Positions 34,196-42,243 of a stretch of 57,101 nt of DNA are shown here, one piece after another. The position numbers were made by a program, and so were the translations under genes. The number at the start of each line of letters is the position of its first letter. The first letter of the stretch is position 1. Origin of the DNA: Cyanobacteriota bacterium (GTDB lineage: Bacteria; Cyanobacteriota; Cyanobacteriia; PCC-6307; Cyanobiaceae). The stretch spans positions 1 to 57,101 of the forward strand of contig JAPLIE010000112.1 of assembly GCA_026389265.1 (NCBI GenBank), in the 5' to 3' direction. Below the pieces are notes generated by a model. The model was not told the DNA's origin. It was given only the letters and a program-made list of their open reading frames with translations, and searched no databases.

Positions 34196-34777
34196 ATGGG
34201 CCCAGCCCTCCAGACGAAGAGCAGCGCTCTGGGCGCCGCCCCATCTTGGTCGGCCCCCCGTGCCGGCGGGAGAATCACCGCACCTGGCCCCCCTCCCCTG
34301 GCAGCTCCGACGCCACCTCTTCAGATCCGCCCCTATGAGCCAGCCGACTGGCCCCAGGTATGGACGTTGCTGGAGCCGGTCTTCCGCGCCGGGGAGACCT
34401 TCCCTCACGATCCGGCGATCACAGAAGACGGGGCCCGGGCGGCGTGGGTGAAGCAGAGCCAGGCGGTGATGGTGGCCGCGGATGCGGCCCTCGGCGCCCA
34501 TGTCGCCAACGCCGGCTATGTGGTGGCTGAACGTTGCCGCAGCATGGGGATCGGCAGCCGCCTCTGCCAGCACTCCCTACAAGCGGCGAGGCGGCTGAGC
34601 TTCCGGTTGATGCAGTTCAACCTGGTGGTGAGCACCAACACCGCCGTACTTCGCTGCTGGCAGCGCAATGGCTTTCAGGTCGTCGGCACCCTGCCGGGGG
34701 CCTTTCACCAACGGCAGCTGGTCTACGTCGATGCCCTGGTGATGATCCAAAGCCTGATCGAGGAAGCGGTGCGATGA
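34196..34777 (+). CDS. GNAT family N-acetyltransferase, shortened in the core
   Basis: The frame from 34196 is open for 193 codons, but the first 40 or so are low-complexity; the GNAT domain starts at LQIRPYEPADWPQVW. The acetyl-CoA region AERCRSMGIGSRLCQHSLQA and the last strand CWQRNGFQVVGTLPGAF are intact. Between AVMVAADAALG and AHVANAGYVV the central strand carrying the usual GTYxLRPN-type segment is missing, which looks like a deletion of about 15-20 codons. Activity is therefore uncertain. It overlaps the following PPC relic by four bases. Confidence 0.72.
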   Translation: MGPALQTKSSALGAAPSWSAPRAGGRITAPGPPPLAAPTPPLQIRPYEPADWPQVWTLLEPVFRAGETFPHDPAITEDGARAAWVKQSQAVMVAADAALGAHVANAGYVVAERCRSMGIGSRLCQHSLQAARRLSFRLMQFNLVVSTNTAVLRCWQRNGFQVVGTLPGAFHQRQLVYVDALVMIQSLIEEAVR

Positions 34778-34976
34778 AGGTGGTGCCGCTGGGGTTGCTG
34801 CCGGGTGACGACCTGAGCTCGGCTTTGGAGGCTTGGATGGCTCAGCAGCAGGAGCAGGCCGGCTGTGTGATCAGCGGGTACCCACCTGCACATCGCGGTC
34901 GCCGGTGCGCACCACCGCCGAGCTGGTGCTGGGGCTGCTGCCGGAGTGGCAGTTCAGACGAGAGCTGGGTGTCTGA
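34774..34976 (+). pseudogene. PPC/DUF296 DNA-binding-protein gene remnant
   Basis: The start reads MKVVPLGLLPGDDLSSALEA, the N-terminus of PPC (DUF296) proteins, up to AGCVISG. A large deletion follows. The pieces HLHIAVAG and then VRTTAELVLGLLPEWQFRRE with a stop at 34976 belong to the C-terminal half but lie in two different frames. At least two internal deletions are needed to explain this. The ATG overlaps the GNAT stop, so the two genes were once coupled. Confidence 0.65.
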
Positions 34977-35303
34977 ATCTCAACATCTGCGCATCCCCGG
35001 CCGGCGGAGGTCACGTGAACATTCGGCTGAATTGTCAAGCAACTTGCTAACCCGTGGCCACCTTGGGTCCTGGCACTGATGCTGTTGCCGATCCAGAAGG
35101 GCTAACGGAGGCCCTGTTATCAGCAGCATCAACGTAAGCAACTGTTCGACGACGTTTAGCTAGGCGGGTCTTCTGGCGCCACGGCCCAGGTCCTGGGTCT
35201 CCACTCTGTGCTCCAGTGGTGATCGCCCGCTGGTTTTCTTCTCGGCCCGCATCAGCTGACGTGACCCTCACGGCAGCACCAGCAACAGCAGGCGAGCGAC
35301 CGA
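34977..35303. other. Intergenic region without a supported gene
   Basis: About 330 bases with only short frames on both strands. I find no recognisable protein, repeat or RNA. The composition falls from GC-rich to AT-richer toward the methyltransferase gene. Confidence 0.5.
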
Positions 35304-36437
35304 TCAGGCATGGGTAAGCAAATAATTTCCATTTCCATTGAACTCACCGTCGCAACTTGCAAAGATTGTTCCTAGCAACAAAAGGTAAAAGCGCCAGATG
35401 CGACGAAATCTTGCATAGTCCATGCCATAATCAAGTCCGCTCACTAGGTGCTGACTTTCATCAAATCTTGTCAGCCACTCAGTCAGGGTCTTGTGATAAT
35501 TGTTGCCATTTATATACCAGCGATCAATCGTTTTCATGTCCTTGTTGCGACTTGGGATTGCGTCATGATTCCAGTATCTTCCATGTGGAAAAATGTACTT
35601 ATGGGTGAACCCCGATGACATGTTGTTTGGAATTCTTACTGTGATGATGTGGATCAGCGCCTTGCCGTTGCTGTTGAGTAATTGAGAAAATCTCTGAAGT
35701 AAAGCCGTTAGGTTGCCGACGTGGCAAAGGACTCCTACGGTGATTATCTTGTCAAATTTTTCCGTAAATGGAACTTTATTCAGATCACCCTCCACCAACT
35801 GAAAGCGTCCACTACTGAGCTGGCTGCGGGGATCCTTCATTTTTTGCCGCATATATTCGCATTGTAGGTGGCTGAGATTGACACCGGTGAAGCGCACGTT
35901 CGGAAATTTGGACAAGATGGTATTGGCAACGCAGCCCCAGCCACAACCAAAATCAAGAATATGGTCTCCATCTTCGATCTCAAGACGTTCAATCATTTGG
36001 TCGATATGATGTTTTTGCGACTCCTCTAGATTATGGGCGCCATTATCCCAAAGCCCCATGCTGTACTTGGGGTAGATGGGCTCCCAATCGCCAAGCATAT
36101 GATTAAGAAGGATTTGGGGGCGATCGTATTGAATCTCCATCAGCTCTTGTGATGATTCGGCAATTTCATCCGATTCGTTAAGGACCCATTCGTAAGGAGC
36201 CAATAGCTGAGGCCAGCTTTTGAACAGCGTTGGCATCGATTGATTGATCAGGTTGCGAAACAACGAGTCGGGAATTTCCAGGCCATTGATATAGGCTTCT
36301 GCCAGCCCCATTTGGACGCTGTTCAGCAGGCTTGCCATCAGGCGCGTGCTCTGGTAACCAGGGCCATTGGCTGGTGCGTGCAAAAAGTTGCTAGGGGTAA
36401 AATTGTGGAGGTCTGCTCCCGCACTCGTAATGGTCAT
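35304..36437 (-). CDS. Class I SAM-dependent methyltransferase of the cyclopropane-fatty-acid synthase type
   Basis: The 377-residue protein contains HILDFGCGWGCVANTIL (SAM-binding motif I) and the preceding YSMGLWDNGAHNLEESQ segment, typical of CFA/mycolic acid cyclopropane synthase family members. Further motifs are FTGVNLSHLQCEYM and FDKIITVGVLCHVGN. Such enzymes methylate unsaturated lipids or related substrates; related cyanobacterial and algal members act on other small molecules, so the substrate is open. The gene is clearly AT-richer than its neighbours and its codon use differs, which suggests recent acquisition. It stands alone, flanked by gene debris. Confidence 0.85.
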   Translation of the reverse strand: MTITSAGADLHNFTPSNFLHAPANGPGYQSTRLMASLLNSVQMGLAEAYINGLEIPDSLFRNLINQSMPTLFKSWPQLLAPYEWVLNESDEIAESSQELMEIQYDRPQILLNHMLGDWEPIYPKYSMGLWDNGAHNLEESQKHHIDQMIERLEIEDGDHILDFGCGWGCVANTILSKFPNVRFTGVNLSHLQCEYMRQKMKDPRSQLSSGRFQLVEGDLNKVPFTEKFDKIITVGVLCHVGNLTALLQRFSQLLNSNGKALIHIITVRIPNNMSSGFTHKYIFPHGRYWNHDAIPSRNKDMKTIDRWYINGNNYHKTLTEWLTRFDESQHLVSGLDYGMDYARFRRIWRFYLLLLGTIFASCDGEFNGNGNYLLTHA

Positions 36438-36663
36438 TTTCTGAATCTAATATTTAGCTAAATGATAGCACCTGTATTCGTTCAGTGGTCGGGGGAGTTA
36501 GCATAACGATACTTCTGATCTCGGAACGGCGTCGCAGGGCTGTTGAAGGCCCTGCGCATCCTGGTCTGGCCCCCCAATATCCGTATCTTTCACCACAATC
36601 GGGAGTTCGCCAGCTCAGTCCCTCAGGCAAGCATTGTCTTCACCTGGCTGATGATCCCGTCGG

Positions 36664-37272
36664 GAGTGGGTGCCCAGATAGCAATACCGGGGGGTAAAGC
36701 CAGGCTCCAGCAGCCAGGAGCCGAAGCGGCTGCCCAGGCCGGTACGTCGGTTGAACGCTTCCACCACCAGCACGAACGGTGAGCGACCCACCTTGGTGAT
36801 CATCGCTTCATCCACCACATTCAGGGTCGCATTGTTGATCAGACCCACGTCGATCTCCTCGGATTGCAGCCGTTCCACCGCATCAAGGGCGCGAAAAAGG
36901 CTTTCGCCATAGCTCACCACATAGCCAGCAGCTTGAATGGGCGGCGCGATATTGCATTAACGCTTCGGCCGTCAGCTGACCCCGCAGCACGCTGAACAGA
37001 TACTGGGTGGCCACGCGATGGCCGGCCTCATCGAAGAACACCGGCAGGAAACGATCCAGTGCGCCGCGGAACAAGGCATCGAGGATCATGACTTCCGGCA
37101 CCGTGTCATACGGTCCACCGCTATGACCGCCAACCCCACGGGCTGCACCGGTGGCCGTGAAGAAAATGATCGCGTCTCGGCAGAGCTCGATGTTGGCCTG
37201 CAGGGTCGCCTTTTGGTCGGGGCTGAGGTTGGGGAGGGTTTGCCCCGGCCGAACCAAAGGCAACGAAGGATC
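36664..37272 (-). pseudogene. Transketolase-like gene, large internal deletion
   Basis: Two pieces of one transketolase-family gene lie next to each other. The 5' piece (37272-36934) reads LRDAIIFFTATGAAR-like ThDP-enzyme sequence, with GPYDTVPEVMILDALFRGA and FFDEAGHRVATQYLFSVLRG. The 3' piece (about 36930-36664) is in another frame: VVSYGESLFRALDAVERLQS, then TLNVVDEAMI and VEAFNRRTGLGSRFGSWLLE, breaking off after YLGTH. The middle of the protein and both ends are missing. The upstream edge abuts the RecD-like fragment at 37273 in the opposite direction, so this is a rearranged junction. Confidence 0.72.
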
Positions 37273-37287
37273 TTGACCAAGCAGAAG

Positions 37288-37690
37288 AGCAAGGCGGCGC
37301 AGGTGCTCTGTCCGATGGCCCGCGGCGGCTGTGGGTCGCGCTCGCTCAACATCGAACTGCAGCAGCTGCTCAATCCCGACCCCGTTGAGCAGGTGGAGCG
37401 TTTCGGCTGGCGGTTTGCGCCGGGCGACAAGGTGATGCAGATCGCCAACGACTACGACAAGGAGGTGTTCAACGGTGATGTCGGCACCATCGATGCCATC
37501 GACGCCGACAACAGTGCGCTGGGGGTGCTGTTCCCCACCAGTGAGGCCGGGGTTCAGGGCAGCCGGGTGGTGGTCTACGGCTGGGGGGAACTGGATCACC
37601 TGGTGCCGGCCTATGCCTGCACGATCCACAAGAGCCAGGGCAGCGAATATCCCGCCGTGGTGATCCCGCTGCTCACCCACCACCTGGGCC
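37288..37690 (+). pseudogene. C-terminal fragment of a RecD2-like helicase gene
   Basis: The plus strand reads AAQVLCPMARGGCGSRSLN, then ELQQLLNPDPVEQVERFGWR, FAPGDKVMQIANDYDKEVFN and VPAYACTIHKSQGSEYPAVV. These are the SH3-like and helicase motif V/VI regions of RecD2/exonuclease V alpha proteins. The segment ends after PLLTHHLG, just before the expected motif VI with the arginine finger. No start codon or N-terminal ATPase domain is present. A shorter relic of the same region lies at 26815-26885. Confidence 0.75.
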
Positions 37691-37789
37691 GCAGGCGTTA
37701 CACCAAGCTGGGGGAATGGCTGGCGCCAGCGGATGCCACAACAGCACCATTGGCAATTAGAGTTAGTCCATCATCTCAAGCCATTCACC

Positions 37790-38158
37790 ATGCTCACCGG
37801 AACTGAACTACTCGCCAAGGTCAAGGAACTCGGCGATGTCTCGAAATCCGATCTGGTTCGCTCCGCCGGTTATGTCAGCACCAAAAAGGACGGCACGGAG
37901 CGCCTCAACTTCACCGCCTTCTATGAAGCCTTGCTGGAGGCCAAGGGCGTCAGCTTTGGTGACGGCGGTGGCAGTGGCGGCAAACGGCGGCCTGGCCGCA
38001 GCCTGAGCTTTGCCACCAAGATCCAGTTCAACGGCAACCTGATGGTGGGCAAGGCCTATACCGCCCAGCTGGGCCTGCAGCCCGGCGATGAGTTTGAGAT
38101 CAAGCTGGGCCGCAAGCAGATCCAGCTCATCCCATTGGGCGCTGCTGAGGAGGAGTGA
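37790..38158 (+). CDS. Cyanobacterial AbrB-type transcriptional regulator
   Basis: The start is ATG 37790 (MLTGTELLAKVKELGDVSKS), giving 122 residues. The N-terminal half holds LVRSAGYVSTKKDGTERLNF, typical of cyAbrB proteins. The C-terminal half is the AbrB-like domain (KIQFNGNLMVGKAYTAQLGL, PGDEFEIKLGRKQIQLIPL). In cyanobacteria the DNA-binding domain is C-terminal, as here. Known relatives regulate nitrogen and carbon metabolism and hydrogenase genes. A strong hairpin lies about 190 bases downstream of the stop. Confidence 0.93.
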   Translation: MLTGTELLAKVKELGDVSKSDLVRSAGYVSTKKDGTERLNFTAFYEALLEAKGVSFGDGGGSGGKRRPGRSLSFATKIQFNGNLMVGKAYTAQLGLQPGDEFEIKLGRKQIQLIPLGAAEEE

Positions 38159-38343
38159 GGGGCTCCTGAGCTCAGCGGAGGGACCTCTACGCGGATGGCG
38201 CTGCCGTGGCCGGGCCGGTCTGGCGCTTGGTCTGCTCTGGGCGTTCTGTTGCGTTCGCCGTGGTCTATCTGGCCACCCTGACCCCGTACCGGATGCTGAT
38301 GACCTGGGTCTTTTCTCGGACCGGAAGCCTGCCTCTGCGAAGC

Positions 38344-38373
38344 AGAAGAGCGCCCGACACGGGGCGCCCTTCT
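38344..38373. terminator. Imperfect long hairpin, probable bidirectional terminator
   Basis: AGAAG-A-GCGCCC and GGGCGC-C-CTTCT form an 11-pair stem with one internal mismatch and a 6-base loop. A mixed T-rich stretch (TTCTCATT) follows on the plus strand. It lies between abrB and the convergent merR gene, the right place for a shared terminator. Confidence 0.6.
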
Positions 38374-38444
38374 CATTGGAGCCTTCTAGCAACCTTCCTG
38401 TTGCAGCGCATCGAGTCCGAGGAGCTTTTGGGATTCCGTTGTGG

Positions 38445-38617
38445 TGCCATGCCCGCGCAGGTGGGCATGGCAAGCGTTTGGACAATGCCGGCGGGAGAAC
38501 AATGCCGCGGCCTGGAGTTGCTCGCCGCGGCATCGAGTAGCAAGGCCCCGGCACCGAACGGTTCATGGCGCGGCGGAACCTGCATCGTGGCGCCTAGGTG
38601 CAGAGCGGGCCTAGGCG
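38445..38617. repeat. Three perfect inverted repeats in the abrB-merR spacer
   Basis: Stem 1: TGCCATGCCC at 38445-38454 pairs with 38463-38472 across an 8-base loop. Stem 2: ATGCCGCGG at 38502-38510 pairs with 38525-38533. Stem 3: CGCCTAGG at 38591-38598 pairs with 38610-38617. All three are perfect. No coding frame explains them. Apart from these hairpins and the one at 38344 I see nothing else in the 490-base spacer. Confidence 0.75.
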
Positions 38618-38649
38618 GTCGGAGCGGCGGAAGCGGAAGCCCATGGCAA

Positions 38650-39060
38650 TCAGCGATCGGGCTTCAAGCCACCGCAGTCCTGCCAGCTGCCCAGAAGCCG
38701 CGCCAGCTCCTCCTTCATGGCGGCCAGCTCAGCGATGCGCAGGTTGATTGATTCCATCTTGGCCGCAATGCTGTCTTTCAGAACAGAGCAGTTGCAGACA
38801 CCGGCTCGCCGCACCTCCAGGATCCTCGCCAACTCGGGAATCGATACATCCATCGCCCGCAGGGAGCGAATGATCGTCAGCTCAGCGAGATTCTCTTCGT
38901 CAAACAATCTGTACCCAGATTCGGAGCGAGCCCTGGGCTGGAGCAATCCCTCATCGCAGTAATAGCGGATCGTCTTCACCGGCAGGCCAGTGCGCCTGGC
39001 CACCTCGCCAATGCGCAGGCTGGGAGTGGGTTTCGCTGACACAGATCCCTGGCGGGCCAA
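38650..39060 (-). CDS. MerR family transcriptional regulator
   Basis: The 136-residue protein starts with a short tail and then LRIGEVARRTGLPVKTIRYY, the MerR winged-helix domain. RSESGYRLFDEENLAELTII completes the DNA-binding part. A long dimerisation helix follows from about residue 95. Cysteines in VCNC (C89, C91) and near the end (C129) sit where metal-sensing MerR proteins hold their ligands, so a thiophilic metal or redox signal is likely; the exact ligand is not given by sequence. It is divergent from the three small Cys/His/Met-rich protein genes at 39211-40070, and the 150-base spacer should hold its operator. Confidence 0.9.
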   Translation of the reverse strand: MARQGSVSAKPTPSLRIGEVARRTGLPVKTIRYYCDEGLLQPRARSESGYRLFDEENLAELTIIRSLRAMDVSIPELARILEVRRAGVCNCSVLKDSIAAKMESINLRIAELAAMKEELARLLGSWQDCGGLKPDR

Positions 39061-39067
39061 GGCAAGA

Positions 39068-39088
39068 ACCCTCTACCGGGTGGAAGCT
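39068..39088. promoter_or_regulatory. Candidate MerR operator
   Basis: ACCCTCTACCGGGTGGAAGCT is an imperfect dyad (CTTCCACC against GGTAGAGG, six of eight pairs on the complementary strand) resembling MerR-type operators. It lies eight bases upstream of the merR start codon and about 120 bases upstream of the first divergent gene. No clear extended -35/-10 pair with 19-20 base spacing could be fixed by eye. Confidence 0.35.
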
Positions 39089-39210
39089 TTCCCACACTAG
39101 GCAGGCCAGGCCGCGACACCTCCCTTCCTTACTCTCCAGTGATTGGGGGTTGCTGGAGGCATTGGCTAGGGTGGGCGTTCAGCAGCCCCCCTGCGCTCGC
39201 CCCCTGTCCC

Positions 39211-39450
39211 ATGTCGATCCACCCAAGTCCGTGGCCAACCCGAGTGGCAGTCGCGATCGGGGCCAACCTGCTGTTTTCCGCCGCCGGCCTGGCCGCTCCT
39301 GGCGGCGTTCCCGCTCTCTATCCAACCCAGGCAGAAGCGGAGAAGGCCGCCAAGCTCCACTTCAACTGCACCGGCGCCCACAAGATGGGAACCCAGTGGA
39401 TGCCCTGCGCACAGCATGGTGGCGCCCAGGGCTCCTCGCACTCCCACTGA
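39211..39450 (+). CDS. Exported DUF3721 protein
   Basis: The start ATG 39211 (MSIHPSPWPTRVAVAIGANL) gives 79 residues with a signal-peptide-like hydrophobic segment ending LAAPG. The DUF3721 core follows: ALYPTQAEAEKAAKLHFNCT, then GAHKMGTQWMPCAQHGG, closing with SSHSH. The pattern Cys-x-Gly-x-His-x-Met-Gly-x2-Trp-Met-Pro-Cys-x2-His is shared with the next gene. These residues look like a soft-metal site, but no function is established to my knowledge. First of three genes divergent from merR. Confidence 0.82.
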   Translation: MSIHPSPWPTRVAVAIGANLLFSAAGLAAPGGVPALYPTQAEAEKAAKLHFNCTGAHKMGTQWMPCAQHGGAQGSSHSH

Positions 39451-39464
39451 GGCCGGGCACTCCC

Positions 39465-39869
39465 ATGGCCCATTGCGGCGACAAGCCCAAGCGGTTCGCC
39501 TTCGGGGTGGCACCGCTAGGCATCATCTCGATCGGCATCGTGCCGATGGGGGTGGTGAGCATCGGCGTGGTGCCGATGGGGGTGATCAGCATCGGGGTGG
39601 TGGGCATGGGTGTACTCAATGCCTGCGTGGTGGGGATGGGGGTGGTGGTGGCCGGTGTCCATGCCATGGGGATCTGGTCGCTGACCCCAGGCAATGACCA
39701 TCAACACCACAGCAGCGGGGCTGCGCAGCAACAGCTGCTGGCCTACCCGAGCCGGCAGGTGGCCCTTCAGAAAGCGCGTGAGCTCGGCTGCGAGGGCGTG
39801 CACGCCATGGGCAACCTCTGGATGCCGTGCTCAGAGCATCCAACGCAACATTCCACACACCAACACTGA
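39465..39869 (+). CDS. DUF3721 protein with Gly-patterned hydrophobic repeat domain
   Basis: The start ATG 39465 (MAHCGDKPKRFAFGVAPLGI) gives 134 residues. Residues 12-68 repeat a hydrophobic unit with Gly about every third or sixth residue (SIGIVPMGV, SIGVVPMGV, GMGVLNACV), dense enough to enter a membrane or to stack as a glycine-zipper or solenoid. The C-terminal part is a DUF3721 domain: LLAYPSRQVALQKARELGCE, then GVHAMGNLWMPCSEH and a His/Thr-rich tail. It begins 14 bases after the preceding stop, so it should be the same transcript. Confidence 0.8.
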   Translation: MAHCGDKPKRFAFGVAPLGIISIGIVPMGVVSIGVVPMGVISIGVVGMGVLNACVVGMGVVVAGVHAMGIWSLTPGNDHQHHSSGAAQQQLLAYPSRQVALQKARELGCEGVHAMGNLWMPCSEHPTQHSTHQH

Positions 39870-39872
39870 TTC

Positions 39873-40070
39873 ATGAGATCAATGCGCAACCTCAGCCTGG
39901 CTCTGGTTCTTACTCTGCTGGCCTCCACACCGGAAGCCCTGGCCTGCGGCGGCGGCGGCTCCGGCAGCTATCGCAAACCCGCTCGTCCTAGCCAGCACCA
40001 GCATCAACACACCCCTGCGGTGCCATCCACCCAGCCGGAAACCACAACTCCCCCAGTCGCCCCCCGGTAG
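39873..40070 (+). CDS. Small exported Cys/His-rich protein
   Basis: The 65-residue protein starts MRSMRNLSLALVLTLLASTP with a clear signal peptide, probable cleavage at EALACGG. The mature part has one cysteine followed by a Gly-rich stretch, then SQHQHQHTP and a Thr/Pro-rich end. A lipobox is not evident, although LACGG comes close to one. It begins three bases after the stop of the preceding gene, so the three small genes form one operon. I do not recognise a family. Confidence 0.65.
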   Translation: MRSMRNLSLALVLTLLASTPEALACGGGGSGSYRKPARPSQHQHQHTPAVPSTQPETTTPPVAPR

Positions 40071-40119
40071 GAGGGCTTGGGGGAGCTGTGGATTGCGCTC
40101 TGCGCAGACGAGCCTGGGA

Positions 40120-41733
40120 TCAGAAGCGGAAGGTTGTCTTCACCAGGCCGCCGAACTGACTGAAGCTCTCGCCAGCTGGCGTCACCTGCCCGAAGGGGCG
40201 GCTCAAATAGATCAGTGCTGGTGTGACCGTGATGTTATCGGTCACCTGAATCTTGTACCACCACTCCCACACGTAGTTGCCGTCGTTGGGAGTCACGCCA
40301 TCGTTGAGAGCGGTGGCAAACACTGGTTGGGCCACAGCGAAGCCGAAGTCATTGCCTTTCTGGAACACATCGGTCCACTGCAGACCCACCATCCAGGACT
40401 GGCTGGTGCTGAGGCTGCCGAGGGGTTGGGGTGTGCTGTAGGTGGTGCTGTTGATGCCCCATCCCAGGCTCAGAGAAGGCAGCCAACCGCTGCGCAGGGG
40501 TTGCCAGAACGCGCTCAGGCCCCAGGCATTGTTGGCGGCATTGAGGTTGTGGTCAATGGCGCTATGCGTGAACGGGGTGGTTCCCGGAACGAACTGGGTC
40601 TCTGGTTGCACGTAGGTCCAGATCGCAGCCAGACCCCATTGCTCCTGCTGATAGCCCAGCTGCACACTGCCGGTGGCGCCGGAATTCCTGTTGCCAAGAC
40701 CACCGCCACCGTCCTCCACCGACACACTTGGATTGCCGCTGTCGCCATTGGCGGCCACGTAATTGGTACTGATGCTGAAGCCGTTGCCCTGCCACCACAA
40801 CCCAGCACCAGCGCCGAGATTCTTGCTGTAGGCCGCCGGCGCCCCATTCACCGTCATCACGTTGAGGATGGTGTCAGAGGGATAGACACTGGGCCACAGC
40901 GCCAGCATGTCTTCCTGCCCCACGCGGGCACCCAGGGTGGCCGTGAAGCCGCTGCCGATGGGCCATTGGTAGAAGAGCTTGTCGATGCCAACAAAATTGG
41001 GCCCGGCATCTTCCTCAAAGGCCACTTCCAGGGTTGAGAGCGCCAGAGAATGGGGCTCACCGCCAAACACGCTGCGGCCGAAGTTGCCGGCCCGCAGGTT
41101 GGTGCGCAGCAGATCCTTGCCGTTGAAGCTGGTGTCGAGCGTCAGCTGCAGGTCGTCGTTGAAGGTTGTGGCATTGGGCAGGGGTACGGGCGTTCGCGGG
41201 CGACCGCTGAATTCATTCGGTGCCCGATTGACCGTGTTCGCCGCTGTGTTGATCGCCGATCCTGAGAAGGCATTGGCTCCCACCACAAAGGTGGCCAGAC
41301 CGGAGAGCTTGGTGGTGGTGGAGAACTGGTTGGCTTCCAGCTCACCGACGCGCGCCTCAAGGCCATCGACACGGCCGCGCAGCACGGCGAGTTCCTTCTG
41401 GAACTCCTTCATCAGCCGCTTGAGCTCGTCGGTGGTCTCGGTGACGCGATCGAGGCAGGCGTTCAGCAGGGCCGCCGCTTCATAGCGGGTCATCGACTGG
41501 CCGCCTTTGAAGGTGCCGTTGGGATAACCAGCCACGCAGCCGTAGCGGTCCACCAGGTTGGAGAGGGCCTGGTAGGCCCAGTCGGTGGGCTTGACATCAG
41601 AGAACTGGGAGATGCTGGTGACCTGCTCCTGGCTGGCGTATCGGTTCACACCCTCCAGGTCGAGGTTGGCGGCGTGGGACGCCAGCGGAGCCGCCAGACC
41701 GAGAACGATGTACGTGGAACGCAGACGAAGCAT
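40120..41733 (-). CDS. Cyanobacterial SLH-domain porin (iron uptake porin type)
   Basis: The start is ATG 41733 (MLRLRSTYIVLGLAAPLASH), giving 537 residues; codons upstream to 42081 are not part of the gene. A signal peptide ends near SHAANLD. An SLH domain follows at about residues 45-105 (SQFSDVKPTDWAYQALSNLV, GCVAGYPNGTFKGG, TRYEAAALLNACL), then a coiled coil (about 108-150) and a beta-barrel ending in Phe (GLVKTTFRF), as required for outer-membrane assembly. Such proteins are the major cyanobacterial outer-membrane channels; the iron link is from family annotation. A single gene with no operon partner. Confidence 0.95.
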   Translation of the reverse strand: MLRLRSTYIVLGLAAPLASHAANLDLEGVNRYASQEQVTSISQFSDVKPTDWAYQALSNLVDRYGCVAGYPNGTFKGGQSMTRYEAAALLNACLDRVTETTDELKRLMKEFQKELAVLRGRVDGLEARVGELEANQFSTTTKLSGLATFVVGANAFSGSAINTAANTVNRAPNEFSGRPRTPVPLPNATTFNDDLQLTLDTSFNGKDLLRTNLRAGNFGRSVFGGEPHSLALSTLEVAFEEDAGPNFVGIDKLFYQWPIGSGFTATLGARVGQEDMLALWPSVYPSDTILNVMTVNGAPAAYSKNLGAGAGLWWQGNGFSISTNYVAANGDSGNPSVSVEDGGGGLGNRNSGATGSVQLGYQQEQWGLAAIWTYVQPETQFVPGTTPFTHSAIDHNLNAANNAWGLSAFWQPLRSGWLPSLSLGWGINSTTYSTPQPLGSLSTSQSWMVGLQWTDVFQKGNDFGFAVAQPVFATALNDGVTPNDGNYVWEWWYKIQVTDNITVTPALIYLSRPFGQVTPAGESFSQFGGLVKTTFRF

Positions 41734-42243
41734 GGAACTGAGTCTCCAGAGCACCGCCGGGCCGACGGCTAGCTCGACATCATCAACCATGTCTCCACCA
41801 AGTCGCGAGCACTGGAGACTATGATCATGGTTTGGACACCACAGCCACCCGTCGCCATTCAAGTGGGCGGCAGCTGGACCATCGCCTCCTCGCTGCAGAT
41901 GCTCGGCTGGCTGGTCCGCCATCCGCAGGAATGCCCCCGCAGCAGCTATCTGCGGCGGCGTGGCGGCCCTGGGGCCGATCAGCCTCCTGGTGCGCTGAGC
42001 CGGCATCGGGCTGCAGCAGTGCCGGTGAGTGAGAGCGAAGCTGTCGCATCTGCTGGGCCAACGGAAATCGCCAAGAATCATCTCCGGCTTGCGGATGGCG
42101 ATCTGCCCATGCGATCTGACCTATCAGCGGATCAGGGGAACAGCGGGTGGCGCTACAGGCTGAGCCACCGGACAGGAATTCTTCTGGAAGTTGCAGGTCT
42201 GGATCGTTGGTTTCTGCCAGCTGAGTGGGATTTCCAGCAAACT
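41734..42243. other. Region upstream of the porin without a supported gene
   Basis: About 500 bases. Long frames exist on both strands but their translations are shadow-like (mixed Arg/Pro/Ala) and I recognise nothing. The part next to 41733 should carry the porin promoter and leader. Confidence 0.45.
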
